A stretch of 64,000 nt of DNA, from NCBI GenBank assembly GCA_023458215.1, contig JAEXAJ010000180.1:55227-119226 (forward strand). Reading direction: 5' to 3'. Positions 18,109 through 27,123 of the stretch are shown piece after piece. The notes under the pieces are model-generated. The model saw nothing but the letters and a program-made list of their open reading frames with translations. It ran no database searches and was not told the origin of the DNA. Position 1 is the stretch's first letter, and the number at the start of each line of letters is the position of its first letter. Made by a program: the position numbers and the translations under genes. Source of the stretch: Bacteroidota bacterium (lineage in GTDB: Bacteria > Bacteroidota > Bacteroidia > Bacteroidales > Bacteroidaceae).

Positions 18109-21100
18109 TTAAAGTGTAATACTTAAACCGCACGAAAGGGTAGTGGACAAAGGATAGCCTACGCCACCATAATCCTTACCGGTAAGTGTTTCAGGGTCAA
18201 ACTGGTCGGACACACCGGAAATGGTCCATAGATTTTCGCCCGAGAAGAACACGCGCAGGTTTTGTATGCCCAGTCTCTGCGTGAACATGACGGGCAGCGT
18301 ATAGCCTATGGTGAGATTTTTCAAGCGCATATAAGCCGCATTCTGCAAATAGCGTGTCTGACACTGACGGTTCTTGTCATTGTAGAGCGGACGAGGCAAG
18401 AATGCATTGACATTAGCTTCACGGTAGCCATTTTGTACAGACCATGTGTTTTCGTCGCGAAAATAATCGCCCACTGCCGTGATACCCGCCGAACTCCATT
18501 CTGAACCGCCCGAACCGAACATATAGGCACCACCTTGCCACATGTCACGCTTCATAACACCCTGGAAGAAAGCACGGAAATCAAATCCTTTCCAACTTGC
18601 GTTCAGGTCAATTCCGAAGAGAAAACGGGGCGTACTGTTACCTATGACTGATAAATCGCCCGAATCGCCCAGTGTTTCGGTGCCCGAGGAAATTTTACCG
18701 TCATTGTTGATGTCGGCATACATAATATCTCCTGCGCGCCAGTCCGACCCGAGTGAACTTTGTCCGCCTTCGGGCAAAGAGGCAAGATGTTCTTGCATTT
18801 CCTGATCGGTGCGTGCCAGTCCTTTGGTTGTGTAGCCCCAAATTTCACCGATGTATCGGCCTGCCATGTAGCCCCACACATTATTAGTAGGATTGTTAGG
18901 ATAACGGGAAATCTTGGTACGGGCATCGGAGAGGTTGAAGTTTACCGAGTAATTCATTCCGTTGTTCAAGTGGTCTCTCCAGCCAAGGGCCATTTCCCAG
19001 CCTTGAGTACGGAGGTCGGTATTGTTGACTACCGGTACTTTAGTTCCCAGAATGTTGGGCAGTTCGGGAGCCAAACCTACCATATCTTTCGTATCACGGA
19101 TGTAGTATTCGAATGAACCAGTCAGACGGTTGTTCAGCAGTCCCCAGTCCAAGCCGATGTTGTAGTTCCGGATGGTTTCCCAACCGAGGTCGGTGGACAC
19201 CAGTTCGGGAGCAGTGGCTGTGTTGGGACGGCTTCCACCCATAGGCCAAGTGCCGTTTGATGCACCCAAATAGAGAATCTGATAAGTTTGATACCAGTTA
19301 TCCGTATTCTGATTACCCAAAGTACCGAATGAGCCGCGCAGTTTCAAAGAACCTATCACTTCGGTCAACGGTTCAAAGAACGCTTCCTGGGCAATGTTCC
19401 AACCGATAGAAACCGAAGGGAATACACGCCAGCGGTTGTCGGTGCGGAAACGTGAAGTACCGTCGGCACGGACATTGGTTTCAAAAAGGTAACGGCCTTT
19501 GTAATCGTAGTTGACACGACCAAAGAAACCTGCCGTAGCCCAATCATTTTGATTACCATATATCGAAGGATCGGTCTTATTGCCATCAAAGTCGAGTCCT
19601 GAAGTCATGTCGAGGAATGGCTTGGAAGGGAACATTACTCCGTCACGCTGTGCACTGAAGTTCTTCACATCCAGTTCTTCTGCCTGGAAACCGGCGAGTA
19701 CGTGCAAGTTGTGTGCGTCGTTAAAGGAATGTGTGTATTCGGAGTAAGCATTGATGCTCCAATAGTTTTCTTTGGAATTCTGCTCATACACATGCGAGTT
19801 TTTATTAAAAATCACGGCATTTCCGTCTTTATCGTGATTGTAAAGCCGCTGTGTTTCCCAATGGCGGTTGTAGTTATTGATACGGTAATTGAAGTCGATA
19901 TGTGTCACCCAATTCTTTACGGGTTCAATCTTGAAACCTATCTGGTGAAACGTATTGTCATTCTGCAAGCGGTCCGACCCACCTTCAGCCAATCCCAATG
20001 CGGGAGAGGGTGAACTATAATAGTAACCGTTGGGGTCGTAAAGCGGCAATGTAGGCCAGCCCTGCGTTGTCATCACCTCATATATGTTGCCCGAAAGATT
20101 GGACGGACGGTGATAATCTTTGCGAGTATAACGCATCGTGTAGTTGAAGCGTAGCCAGTCGGTAATTTCCGAGTTAATTTTCACCATGCCGAGATAGCGG
20201 CTCATACCGTCATCACCCAACTTGACCATACCTCCTTGGTTAAGGTAGTTGAACGAAGCATAGTAATTGAACTTTTTGTTTCCGCCATTCACACTGAAAC
20301 TATGCTCCTGGGCAAAAGTATGGTCGTTGAAGATAGCGCCTATCCAATCCACGTCATCTACACCATAACGATAGCCATCATTCCAAGTGCCATTGCTGCG
20401 AGGAGTAATGTTATTCAAGACGGTGCCGTCCGGCGTGATGCGTTGCCCACGTCCATAAGGTTTGGCATTACGATAGGCCACAATGTTGTCCATACGTTCC
20501 TGGTTAAAGAACACCGCGTTACCGCCATTGGCAAAGTGGTCGTTCATCCAACTGGCAAAATCCACTGAATGCATCATCTTATTCATATTGATGGGCGTGC
20601 CCATACGGAAACTATTGTTGTAGTTAATAGATACCTTACCCTCGCTACCACCATTTTTGGTAGTGACCAGAATAACACCGAACGGTGCGCGTGATCCGTA
20701 GATGGACGAAGCTGCGGCATCTTTCAATACGGAAATATTGGCTACATCCTGAGGGTTCACCATATTGAGGTCGCCCTCTACGCCGTCGATAAGCACCAAC
20801 GGACCACCGCTCGAACCTTCGCCGATAGTAGCTGTACCACGCACGTTGATGGAAGGCGATTCTTCAAGGCTACCGCTGGTTTGCGAAATTTGCAAACCGG
20901 GTACTACGCCTTGCAGGGCTTGCGACAAATTAGTAACAGGTCGTTCTTGCAATTCTTCCGCCGTAACCACAGCTACGGAACCGGTCAGGTTCACTTTTTT
21001 CTGTGTACCAAAGCCTACTACGACTACTTCGTCCAATAGTTTCGAGTCTTCCACCAGCACGATATCTACCGATGCCTTATTCCCTACATTGACTACCTGC

Positions 21101-21666
21101 GATTTATATCCTATATAGCTTACCTGCAACTGCGTATCGTCGGCTGACAACTCCAAAGAGAAATTACCCTCAATATCCGTAATGGTACCGTTTGCGGTTC
21201 CCATCACAAATACTGAAGCTCCGATGACTCCTTCCTTTGTATCATCCGTAATCCGTCCCGTCACTTTGCGTTTACCACTAGTTTGCTGCTTAACGGCCTT
21301 ATACACAGAAATACGCTTGCCGTTCACTTCATAATTGATACCCTTGCCATCGAAAAGCATTCCAAGCACTTCAGCAATAGTCTTATCCTTTGCGTCGATA
21401 CTCACCTTCTGATTGGTGTCCACATCATTATTACGAATCAGAAAAGAGAAGTCCGTCTTCGTCTCTATATCCTTGAATACTTTAGCCAGCGGTGCATTCT
21501 TTTGCTGAATGGTGATGCGGACCTCCTGCAAGGGCGAAGCCATCACGGAAAGCGGCAGAAAAAGGACTAAGAGAATACATAGAATCCATGTCTTTACAGA
21601 CAAGAAGTTTGCTTCGGAATGACAAAATAGATGCGTCACTCCGTCATTTAAATGATTTTTTTTCAT
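18109..21666 (-). CDS. SusC-like TonB-dependent transporter with STN domain (PUL 1)
   Basis: 1185 aa. A long N-region precedes the signal core (WILCILLVLFLPLSVMA). An STN (secretin/TonB N-terminal) domain at ~48-105 (EVRITIQQKNAPLAKVFKDI, TKTDFSFLI) marks it as a transducer that signals to an anti-sigma factor. Then come a carboxypeptidase-regulatory-like domain (~135-210; GVIGASVFVMGT), the DEVVVVGFGTQKK linker, a plug (~225-340; NVRGT, PLVLIDGVEG, ISVLKDAAASSIYGSRA) and a 22-strand barrel to the C-terminus. It imports an oligosaccharide with its SusD partner. The adjacent FecR and ECF sigma genes complete a trans-envelope signalling unit. Confidence 0.96.
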   Translation of the reverse strand: MKKNHLNDGVTHLFCHSEANFLSVKTWILCILLVLFLPLSVMASPLQEVRITIQQKNAPLAKVFKDIETKTDFSFLIRNNDVDTNQKVSIDAKDKTIAEVLGMLFDGKGINYEVNGKRISVYKAVKQQTSGKRKVTGRITDDTKEGVIGASVFVMGTANGTITDIEGNFSLELSADDTQLQVSYIGYKSQVVNVGNKASVDIVLVEDSKLLDEVVVVGFGTQKKVNLTGSVAVVTAEELQERPVTNLSQALQGVVPGLQISQTSGSLEESPSINVRGTATIGEGSSGGPLVLIDGVEGDLNMVNPQDVANISVLKDAAASSIYGSRAPFGVILVTTKNGGSEGKVSINYNNSFRMGTPINMNKMMHSVDFASWMNDHFANGGNAVFFNQERMDNIVAYRNAKPYGRGQRITPDGTVLNNITPRSNGTWNDGYRYGVDDVDWIGAIFNDHTFAQEHSFSVNGGNKKFNYYASFNYLNQGGMVKLGDDGMSRYLGMVKINSEITDWLRFNYTMRYTRKDYHRPSNLSGNIYEVMTTQGWPTLPLYDPNGYYYSSPSPALGLAEGGSDRLQNDNTFHQIGFKIEPVKNWVTHIDFNYRINNYNRHWETQRLYNHDKDGNAVIFNKNSHVYEQNSKENYWSINAYSEYTHSFNDAHNLHVLAGFQAEELDVKNFSAQRDGVMFPSKPFLDMTSGLDFDGNKTDPSIYGNQNDWATAGFFGRVNYDYKGRYLFETNVRADGTSRFRTDNRWRVFPSVSIGWNIAQEAFFEPLTEVIGSLKLRGSFGTLGNQNTDNWYQTYQILYLGASNGTWPMGGSRPNTATAPELVSTDLGWETIRNYNIGLDWGLLNNRLTGSFEYYIRDTKDMVGLAPELPNILGTKVPVVNNTDLRTQGWEMALGWRDHLNNGMNYSVNFNLSDARTKISRYPNNPTNNVWGYMAGRYIGEIWGYTTKGLARTDQEMQEHLASLPEGGQSSLGSDWRAGDIMYADINNDGKISSGTETLGDSGDLSVIGNSTPRFLFGIDLNASWKGFDFRAFFQGVMKRDMWQGGAYMFGSGGSEWSSAGITAVGDYFRDENTWSVQNGYREANVNAFLPRPLYNDKNRQCQTRYLQNAAYMRLKNLTIGYTLPVMFTQRLGIQNLRVFFSGENLWTISGVSDQFDPETLTGKDYGGVGYPLSTTLSCGLSITL

Positions 21667-21714
21667 ACATTTGTACTGATTTAAAGATTTTCTTAAAAGA
21701 TAACTTAAATTCTG

Positions 21715-21749
21715 AATCGGAGGACATACCCCAATATGCTTCTCCGATT
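21715..21749. other. Hairpin between FecR and SusC genes
   Basis: AATCGGAG (21715-21722) pairs with CTCCGATT (21742-21749), and further partial pairing (GACATACC / GGTATGTC-like) lies inside the loop. It is in the 133-bp gap between the anti-sigma stop and the SusC start. No T-run follows on the minus strand. It could be an mRNA-processing or differential-expression element. Confidence 0.4.
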
Positions 21750-21799
21750 TGTTGTTTCTTACGTGTGTGTTTTCATACTACGTTTTTAAAGGTTACTAC

Positions 21800-22816
21800 T
21801 CATTTGTCCGTAATGGTAATTACATTGCCATTACGACTCCAGCTATATTTATTGTCGACATCTATATAGTTCAGAATTTCCTCAATCGTAAGTTCCGGCC
21901 TGATGCTCCCGGAGAATACCTCCTGATCCATGTATTTACTATGAATCACAATCCGCACATCGTACTTACGTTCTATACTTTTCATTATTTCGGGTACCGA
22001 TGCGTTGACAAAGCTCAAACGACCGGTAGTCCATTGCGACGCCTGAGAGGCATCGGCATGATAGTGGTGCATCTTACCGCTTTTCTTATCATACGTCAAC
22101 TGTTCGTTGGGTGCCAGAATCACATTTCCAATGGTTTCGGACTTGGAGAACACGTTGACCTTTCCTTCCAGCAGGCTGACTTCTATCGAAGGGTCATCCG
22201 AATAAGAGCGTACATTAAAAACGGTTCCCAATACTTTAACCTTTATCTCGTCGGCATGAACAATAAACGGTTTCTCCGTATTCTTCTGTACTTCAAAGTA
22301 TCCCTCGCCTACAAAATAAACCTCCCGATTCTTCTTACGCAGAAAAGCAGGATCATACTTCAAGATCGAACCGGAGTTCAGTGAAACCGTAGTACCATCG
22401 GGTAATGTCAGCTTGGTCTGCGAGCCCAAAGGCACTTCCATCTGGCACAATGCACCCTCAAGAGATGCTTCCGCTACATCCCTATAAATATAGAATGCGG
22501 CAACCGAAGTAGTGAGAACCAGCAAAGCGACTGCTGCCACTCGTGAGAAGCTTCGCCACAAGGGTATTCTTTTCTTCTCCGTCTCCTTTTTCAGCCCTAA
22601 CCTTGCAGACAAAATATCATAATTAGCCCATTTCTCCCTTTCAAACCGATCAATAAACGACTTTGCCCGCAGATGTGCCATTTCCTCATATCTCCGCCGA
22701 TAGTAAGCGTCCGATTTCAAGAAATGAAGCAACTTCGGCTCATCCTCTTTCGATAGCTTTCCTGCCAGATACTCAAGCATCAATTCTTCAAATATTTCCT
22801 GTTCTTTTTCCAACAT
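21800..22816 (-). CDS. FecR-family anti-sigma factor
   Basis: 338 aa from ATG 22816 (MLEKEQEIFEELMLEYLAGK); an ATG at 22861 would add 15 residues of doubtful character. N-terminal cytoplasmic sigma-binding domain to ~85, one transmembrane helix (VAAVALLVLTTSVAAFYIY), then the periplasmic FecR domain (GSQTKLTLPDGTTVSLNSGS, VYFVGEGYFEV, FIVHADEIKVKVLGTVFNVRSY) and a C-terminal DUF4974 region (LSFVNASVPEIMKSIERKYDV). It holds the ECF sigma factor inactive until the STN domain of SusC reports substrate. It lies between susC (downstream) and the sigma gene (upstream), separated from the latter by 356 bp holding repeat array B. Confidence 0.93.
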   Translation of the reverse strand: MLEKEQEIFEELMLEYLAGKLSKEDEPKLLHFLKSDAYYRRRYEEMAHLRAKSFIDRFEREKWANYDILSARLGLKKETEKKRIPLWRSFSRVAAVALLVLTTSVAAFYIYRDVAEASLEGALCQMEVPLGSQTKLTLPDGTTVSLNSGSILKYDPAFLRKKNREVYFVGEGYFEVQKNTEKPFIVHADEIKVKVLGTVFNVRSYSDDPSIEVSLLEGKVNVFSKSETIGNVILAPNEQLTYDKKSGKMHHYHADASQASQWTTGRLSFVNASVPEIMKSIERKYDVRIVIHSKYMDQEVFSGSIRPELTIEEILNYIDVDNKYSWSRNGNVITITDK

Positions 22817-22985
22817 ATTCTTGTCCGTTTGTATATAATACACGTCTCGATGGAGAAGCATTTAGTCTAAATGGAACTTTTTTAAAATAAATATGATGTG
22901 GATGGGTACAATGAATTAATAATTTTCCTGTAAAGGGTAGCAACTGTAACATATTGATAATGAAACAAAATATAGTCCCACTTTA

Positions 22986-23120
22986 TTCCATTATAGTGGG
23001 ACTCCAGTTCAGTCGTATTGGGAGCCTAGTTCTGTCGTTATGGGAACCTAGTACTGTCGTTATGGGAACCTAGTTCTGTCGTTATGGGAATATACCTCGG
23101 TTCTAAAGGGAACATACCTC
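22986..23120. repeat. 22-bp-period tandem array B (core GTCGTTATGGGAACCTAG)
   Basis: Units begin at 22986, 23008, 23030, 23052 and 23074, exactly 22 bp apart. The central copies share CTGTCGTTATGGGAACCTAG nearly unchanged and the outer copies are degenerate. A further divergent copy (TTCTAAAGGGAACATACCTC) starts at 23101 after a 5-bp slip. The array fills most of the 22862-23172 gap between the sigma factor gene and its anti-sigma gene. I see no gene or clear -7 box in this gap. Confidence 0.9.
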
Positions 23121-23172
23121 AACTAAAAGTTCGCATGGGTTAGCTGAATGATTAAGCTCCTTTCTGAACAAC

Positions 23173-23778
23173 TTAAGAATTAATTCCGCCCCGGGAAAGA
23201 AGTAAAAGCAGAATCCCGGTTGCAGAACCAAATTGAAGTTTAATATGATCCATGGCATTCTTGATATGAACGCGCACTGTATTTACAGATATGTCTTGTT
23301 CATCAGCAATCTCTTGGGGAGACATACCGTCATACAGATATTTTTCAAAAACAAGACGGCACTTGGCTGACAGTGAATTGACCACTGTGTTCACTTGGTT
23401 TTTCAGTTCTTCTACCTCTAATAATTGCAACGGATTGCCATCATTCTGGCAGAACTCTTCTTGAAAGGCAATCAATTCGTCCCTATACTCATCGAGCACC
23501 CGCTCACGGGTATGCAAGGCACGAATGTAGTTGAGACATCGGTTTTGTACACCCCGCAGCAAATAACTATGGATGGGAAAACTCAACTGCCCCCTATTAC
23601 GCCAGATACTTATAAAAACATCATTGACTACTTCTTTGGCTTCATCAGGGTCGAACACATAAGTAGTGGCATAAGCGCATAGATAGCTAAAATAACAGTC
23701 ATATAAGATAGAGAAAGCATTCTCCTTTCCACTATTTATATCTTCAATTATTTGTTCGCTTATCTTTATAGTAGCCAT
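23173..23778 (-). CDS. ECF sigma-70 family RNA polymerase sigma factor
   Basis: 201 aa from ATG 23778 (MATIKISEQIIEDINSGKENAF). The longer frame from 23811 would overlap the -7 element, so the inner Met is preferred. Region 2: AFSILYDCYFSYLCAYATTY and PDEAKEVVNDVFISIW. Region 4: LSAKCRLVFEKYLYDGMSPQEIADEQ and the recognition helix SVNTVRVHIKNAM. The short hydrophobic C-terminus (GILLLLLS) is common in Bacteroides ECF factors. It is released by the FecR protein when SusC senses its glycan, and then raises PUL 1 expression. First gene of PUL 1. Confidence 0.95.
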   Translation of the reverse strand: MATIKISEQIIEDINSGKENAFSILYDCYFSYLCAYATTYVFDPDEAKEVVNDVFISIWRNRGQLSFPIHSYLLRGVQNRCLNYIRALHTRERVLDEYRDELIAFQEEFCQNDGNPLQLLEVEELKNQVNTVVNSLSAKCRLVFEKYLYDGMSPQEIADEQDISVNTVRVHIKNAMDHIKLQFGSATGILLLLLSRGGINS

Positions 23779-23808
23779 ATTTAAGGTAGTGTGACGCTTT
23801 GATGACAA

Positions 23809-23816
23809 CAAAGTTA
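23809..23816 (-). promoter_or_regulatory. -7 element of the ECF sigma gene
   Basis: TAACTTTG on the minus strand fits TAnnTTTG and lies ~31 bp upstream of ATG 23778. Its position argues against the upstream start at 23811. Confidence 0.55.
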
Positions 23817-23969
23817 ATATTTTAAAATGCCACTGATACCCTTTTAAACTTCTTTAAGATATAACAATATTTAAGCATAACAATAAAGAACAAGCTCTTT
23901 AAAGAAGCTCAAATGCAACAATTTTAGTAATTTCGCCCCCGATAACAAAGCAAAGTTTAAGAGAAAACA

Positions 23970-24404
23970 ATGGAAGATATTGAATTTAACCACACCCTGC
24001 CCATACAAATACGTTTCAATGATGTCGATAAATTCGGGCATGTAAACAACACGGTCTACTTTTCTTTTTATGATTTAGGAAAGACCGAGTACTTCGCTTC
24101 CGTCTGCCCGGATGTCGATTGGGAAAAAGATGGCATTGTCGTCGTGCACATTGAGGCAGACTTCGTTTCACAAATTTATGGCTCTGACCATATCGCTGTA
24201 CAAACAGCCGTCACCGAAATAGGTACCAAAAGTTTTCATCTGGTACAAAGAGTTATCGATACGGAAACACACGATATAAAATGTATCTGCCGCTCCGTTA
24301 TGGTAACTTTTGACCTCATAAAACACGAGTCCAAGCCTCTGACTAAGGAGTGGATAGAAGCTATCTGTAAATTTGAAGGGAAGGATGTGAGAAAGAAGAA
24401 ATAA
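23970..24404 (+). CDS. Acyl-CoA thioesterase, hotdog fold (YbgC/FadM-like)
   Basis: 144 aa. The 4-hydroxybenzoyl-CoA thioesterase motif is clear at residues ~15-27: RFNDVDKFGHVNN, including the catalytic Asp and the GHVNN turn. HIEADFVSQIYGSDHIAVQTAV follows, as in cytosolic long- or medium-chain acyl-CoA thioesterases. The protein should hydrolyse acyl-CoA thioesters in the cytoplasm; the acyl group is unknown. It stands alone between PUL 1 and the AraC regulator. A weak -7 box (TAATTTCG) lies at 23928-23935. Confidence 0.88.
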   Translation: MEDIEFNHTLPIQIRFNDVDKFGHVNNTVYFSFYDLGKTEYFASVCPDVDWEKDGIVVVHIEADFVSQIYGSDHIAVQTAVTEIGTKSFHLVQRVIDTETHDIKCICRSVMVTFDLIKHESKPLTKEWIEAICKFEGKDVRKKK

Positions 24405-24443
24405 GAATAACACTTATTTATAGGAAAAGAAGAAGATTTATTC

Positions 24444-24451
24444 TATATTTG
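24444..24451 (+). promoter_or_regulatory. -7 element of the XylR-like regulator gene
   Basis: TATATTTG fits TAnnTTTG. It overlaps the in-frame TTG at 24449 and so supports ATG 24479 as the true start. Confidence 0.55.
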
Positions 24452-24478
24452 TTCACAATAAACAAAGCATCAATTGCC

Positions 24479-25654
24479 ATGGTTCGCCTAATATTACTGA
24501 CAGACTTTACAGAATCCTTTTCGTACAATCTGCTTAAAGGCGTTCTTGCCTATTCTAAAAACCACGAACCGTGGGTAGTATGCCGCATGCCACCATCTTA
24601 TAAGAATATCTATGGTATTGAAGGAGTATTAAAGTGGGCAAAAACTTGGCAAGCAGATGCCATTATAGGCAGATTTGACAATGATGACAATGTGGAACTA
24701 TTCCGTAAATTTGGAATTATTGCCATAGCACAAGATTATAAATCAAGATTCAACAATATCCCTAACATAACCGGCGGGTATCGCGAAGCCGGCAGAATGG
24801 CAGCGGAATTCTTCATTAATAAAGGTTTCCAGCATTTTGCATTTTATGGGTATCGCGATACAGTCTGGTCACAAGAACGTTGCGAAGGTTTCTATGAGTA
24901 TATATCGGCGCAAGGATTTGGTAATAATTTCTATTCCTATCAAGAACAGTCTCTTGATGATTTATGGTTTTATGAAGCCCCTCCCCTACTCTCTTGGTTG
25001 AAATCACTCCCGCAACCTACGGCACTGATGGCTTGCGATGACAATCAAGGCAACCGCATTACGGAGATCTGCAAAGTCAATAACATCCGTGTACCCGAAA
25101 AGATAGCGATACTGGGTGTAGATAATGACGAGATTATCTGCAATCTTTCAGATCCTCCTCTATCCAGCATCAGCCAAAACATAGCCAGAGGTGGTTTCGA
25201 AGCAGCCGAAATGATAGAACATCTGCTGAATGATGAAGATGCTATTTGCAGAGATATTATCATCCACCCGGTAAATATAGTCAACCGACACTCTACAGAT
25301 TTCTATCCGACTACAGATGCCTATATACACACGGTCCTGAAATATATACATCAAAACTTAGCGGCCGACATTACTGTATCGGACATTGTAAAGCAAGTTC
25401 CCCTTTCACGCCGTCTATTGGAAATACGTTTTAAACAGGTCACCCAAGAGTCCATTCATAAGTACATCTTTAACCTCCGGATGGAGCGTTTCGCACAACT
25501 GCTTTTAGCCAGCGACGCACCTATTGCAGAAGTAGCGGAACAAGTCGGTATTGATAACCTGAAGAACCTGTCCCGCCAGTTTAAAGCAATCAAGAATGTA
25601 ACTCCCAATGAATATAGAAAGAAACATCGGATGATGAGTTCTGAGGGCTTTTAA
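24479..25654 (+). CDS. XylR-like transcriptional regulator (LacI-type sensor plus AraC domain)
   Basis: 391 aa from ATG 24479 (MVRLILLTDFTESFSYNLLKG); the alternative upstream start lies in the promoter. Residues ~1-275 form a periplasmic-binding-protein-like sugar sensor of the LacI/XylR type (GVLAYSKNHEPWVVCRMP, ADAIIGRFD, LMACDDNQGNRITEICKVNNIRVPEKIAILGVDNDE, LSSISQNIARGGFEAAEMI). Residues ~285-385 are an AraC double helix-turn-helix (VSDIVKQVPLSRRLLEIRFK and IAEVAEQVGIDNLKNLSRQF, then TPNEYRK). It faces PUL 2 tail-to-tail, with 6 bp between stop codons. It is the only specific regulator next to PUL 2, and AraC-type dimers commonly bind direct repeats about 21 bp apart, as found upstream of PUL 2 genes, so it is the best candidate activator (inference). 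Confidence 0.92.
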   Translation: MVRLILLTDFTESFSYNLLKGVLAYSKNHEPWVVCRMPPSYKNIYGIEGVLKWAKTWQADAIIGRFDNDDNVELFRKFGIIAIAQDYKSRFNNIPNITGGYREAGRMAAEFFINKGFQHFAFYGYRDTVWSQERCEGFYEYISAQGFGNNFYSYQEQSLDDLWFYEAPPLLSWLKSLPQPTALMACDDNQGNRITEICKVNNIRVPEKIAILGVDNDEIICNLSDPPLSSISQNIARGGFEAAEMIEHLLNDEDAICRDIIIHPVNIVNRHSTDFYPTTDAYIHTVLKYIHQNLAADITVSDIVKQVPLSRRLLEIRFKQVTQESIHKYIFNLRMERFAQLLLASDAPIAEVAEQVGIDNLKNLSRQFKAIKNVTPNEYRKKHRMMSSEGF

Positions 25655-25660
25655 CGAATC

Positions 25661-27106
25661 TTACTTCGGTAAGAATAACATTTCATCTGTAAGAGGAGTA
25701 TCTAAAATATCCCGTCCCGAGAATCCTACTTCCAGCTCCTGTCCCATGTAATCTTCAAAATAGAGCAGATGCAATTCATGAAGTCCCTTTTCGAGAGCTA
25801 TTTTGCCTTCGGCACGACGTCCGCTATGTCCGCCGTCATTGTCCACCACCAGTTTGCCGTCAATGTAGAGCATGGAGCCATCGTCAGAGAAAGTATAGAA
25901 ACGATACACACCACGCTCCGGAATATTCACCAATGTGCGGAAATCATAAGCAAAATGGTCAGCAACAGGGGCTTCTTTGATTGAAATGTTCTTCATTGTA
26001 CCTTTCTTCACCTTGGTGCAAGAAGCAATGTCAGCTACCCGTTTGCATTTTCCTTCATAATATGTATAGGCTACACCTTGTTTCTTGGCAGAAGTCTTCA
26101 GGGCAGGTTCATAGGTCATATCCCGCTCCTCGTCCGAATTCAATCCCGAAGGATAATAGTAACTGGCTTCGCGTCCGTCAGGGGTGGTAATCCAGGTATT
26201 AAATTTACGCTTGCCTTCATACAGTTCGATGATGCGGGCACCACGTTTCAAGGAGCCGTATGCATCGGCACCCGTTACACGCCCAAAACCCAGGGCGATG
26301 TCTTTATTCATACCGATGAAGTCGTTGTCATGATCGTGTCCGACAAATACACCCATCACATCCTGTGCTTCGATGAAGGAGGCAAACATACCGGAATTGA
26401 TCTTTGAACCGGCAATGCCTTCGTTGTCTGTGCCATAAGTCCTACCGTCGCCTACAATTTCTTTATATTCGGGCAGAGGAATATGGAAGAATGCTAATGC
26501 AGGCAATGGTTTCCCACCGTTAGCTTCTGTAAACTTCGCACTCTGCTGACGATACCATTCTATCTGGTTGAAGTGAATCCAGTCGTAAGCACCATAGAGC
26601 TTATTGGATTGATAATCGTTGGAGTCGATACAGTAGAGCAGGGCTTCTACTTTGTCCTTGGCAATGGAACCGTATAAGGGAACTATGCAATTACCACATC
26701 CTTTAATTTCCTGTGGCCCTTTGGCTCCTACGTAATAAGGAGATTTCAACAGAAAGTCATACATTTCGTCCTTAGTCAGATACTCAGCATCATGATTGCC
26801 CATGGTTACAACGAAAGGCACTTTAGCCTCTTCGAAGATGGATACTATTTTCTTCCAGCCTTCCATAGCAGGGTCGTAAGTCACCACATCTCCGCTCAAT
26901 ACAGCGAGATCGGGATGTTCGGCTGCCAGAACCGCACGAATCGTCGCGGTAGTTTCTGCACATTTTTCAGAATTAGGCATCCAATGGATATCGGTGAACT
27001 GAGCTACCACAAACTTTCCGTCTTTAAAATGAAACTTGCTTTGAGCAGATGCCAGGAGCGGAAAGAGAGTTATCAACACAAATAAAAGAAGATATTTCTT
27101 ATTCAT
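25661..27106 (-). CDS. Secreted metallophosphoesterase with C-terminal PA14-like domain
   Basis: 481 aa from ATG 27106 (MNKKYLLLFVLITLFPLLASA, a Sec signal); a TTG seven codons upstream is less likely. The calcineurin-like phosphoesterase domain shows the full metal-ligand set: FTDIHW, LSGDVV, TMGNHD, FFHIPLPEY and VGHDHDND. The C-terminal ~140 residues (YTYYEGKCKRVADI ... FYTFSDDGSMLYIDGKLVVD, LHELHLLYFEDYMGQELEVGF) are PA14-like and closely resemble the C-terminus of the GH92 protein of the same locus. It probably removes a phosphate mono- or diester from a glycan or phospholipid headgroup in the periplasm. Last gene of the GH125-GH20 operon, 17 bp after GH20. Confidence 0.88.
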   Translation of the reverse strand: MNKKYLLLFVLITLFPLLASAQSKFHFKDGKFVVAQFTDIHWMPNSEKCAETTATIRAVLAAEHPDLAVLSGDVVTYDPAMEGWKKIVSIFEEAKVPFVVTMGNHDAEYLTKDEMYDFLLKSPYYVGAKGPQEIKGCGNCIVPLYGSIAKDKVEALLYCIDSNDYQSNKLYGAYDWIHFNQIEWYRQQSAKFTEANGGKPLPALAFFHIPLPEYKEIVGDGRTYGTDNEGIAGSKINSGMFASFIEAQDVMGVFVGHDHDNDFIGMNKDIALGFGRVTGADAYGSLKRGARIIELYEGKRKFNTWITTPDGREASYYYPSGLNSDEERDMTYEPALKTSAKKQGVAYTYYEGKCKRVADIASCTKVKKGTMKNISIKEAPVADHFAYDFRTLVNIPERGVYRFYTFSDDGSMLYIDGKLVVDNDGGHSGRRAEGKIALEKGLHELHLLYFEDYMGQELEVGFSGRDILDTPLTDEMLFLPK

Positions 27107-27123
27107 AATGCAGTTGTTTTTAA

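Noticed and set aside
22986..23120. CRISPR array
   Set aside because: The 22-bp units are directly abutting and nearly identical without 30-bp-scale unique spacers, there are no cas genes in the window, and the other arrays have the same abutting structure.
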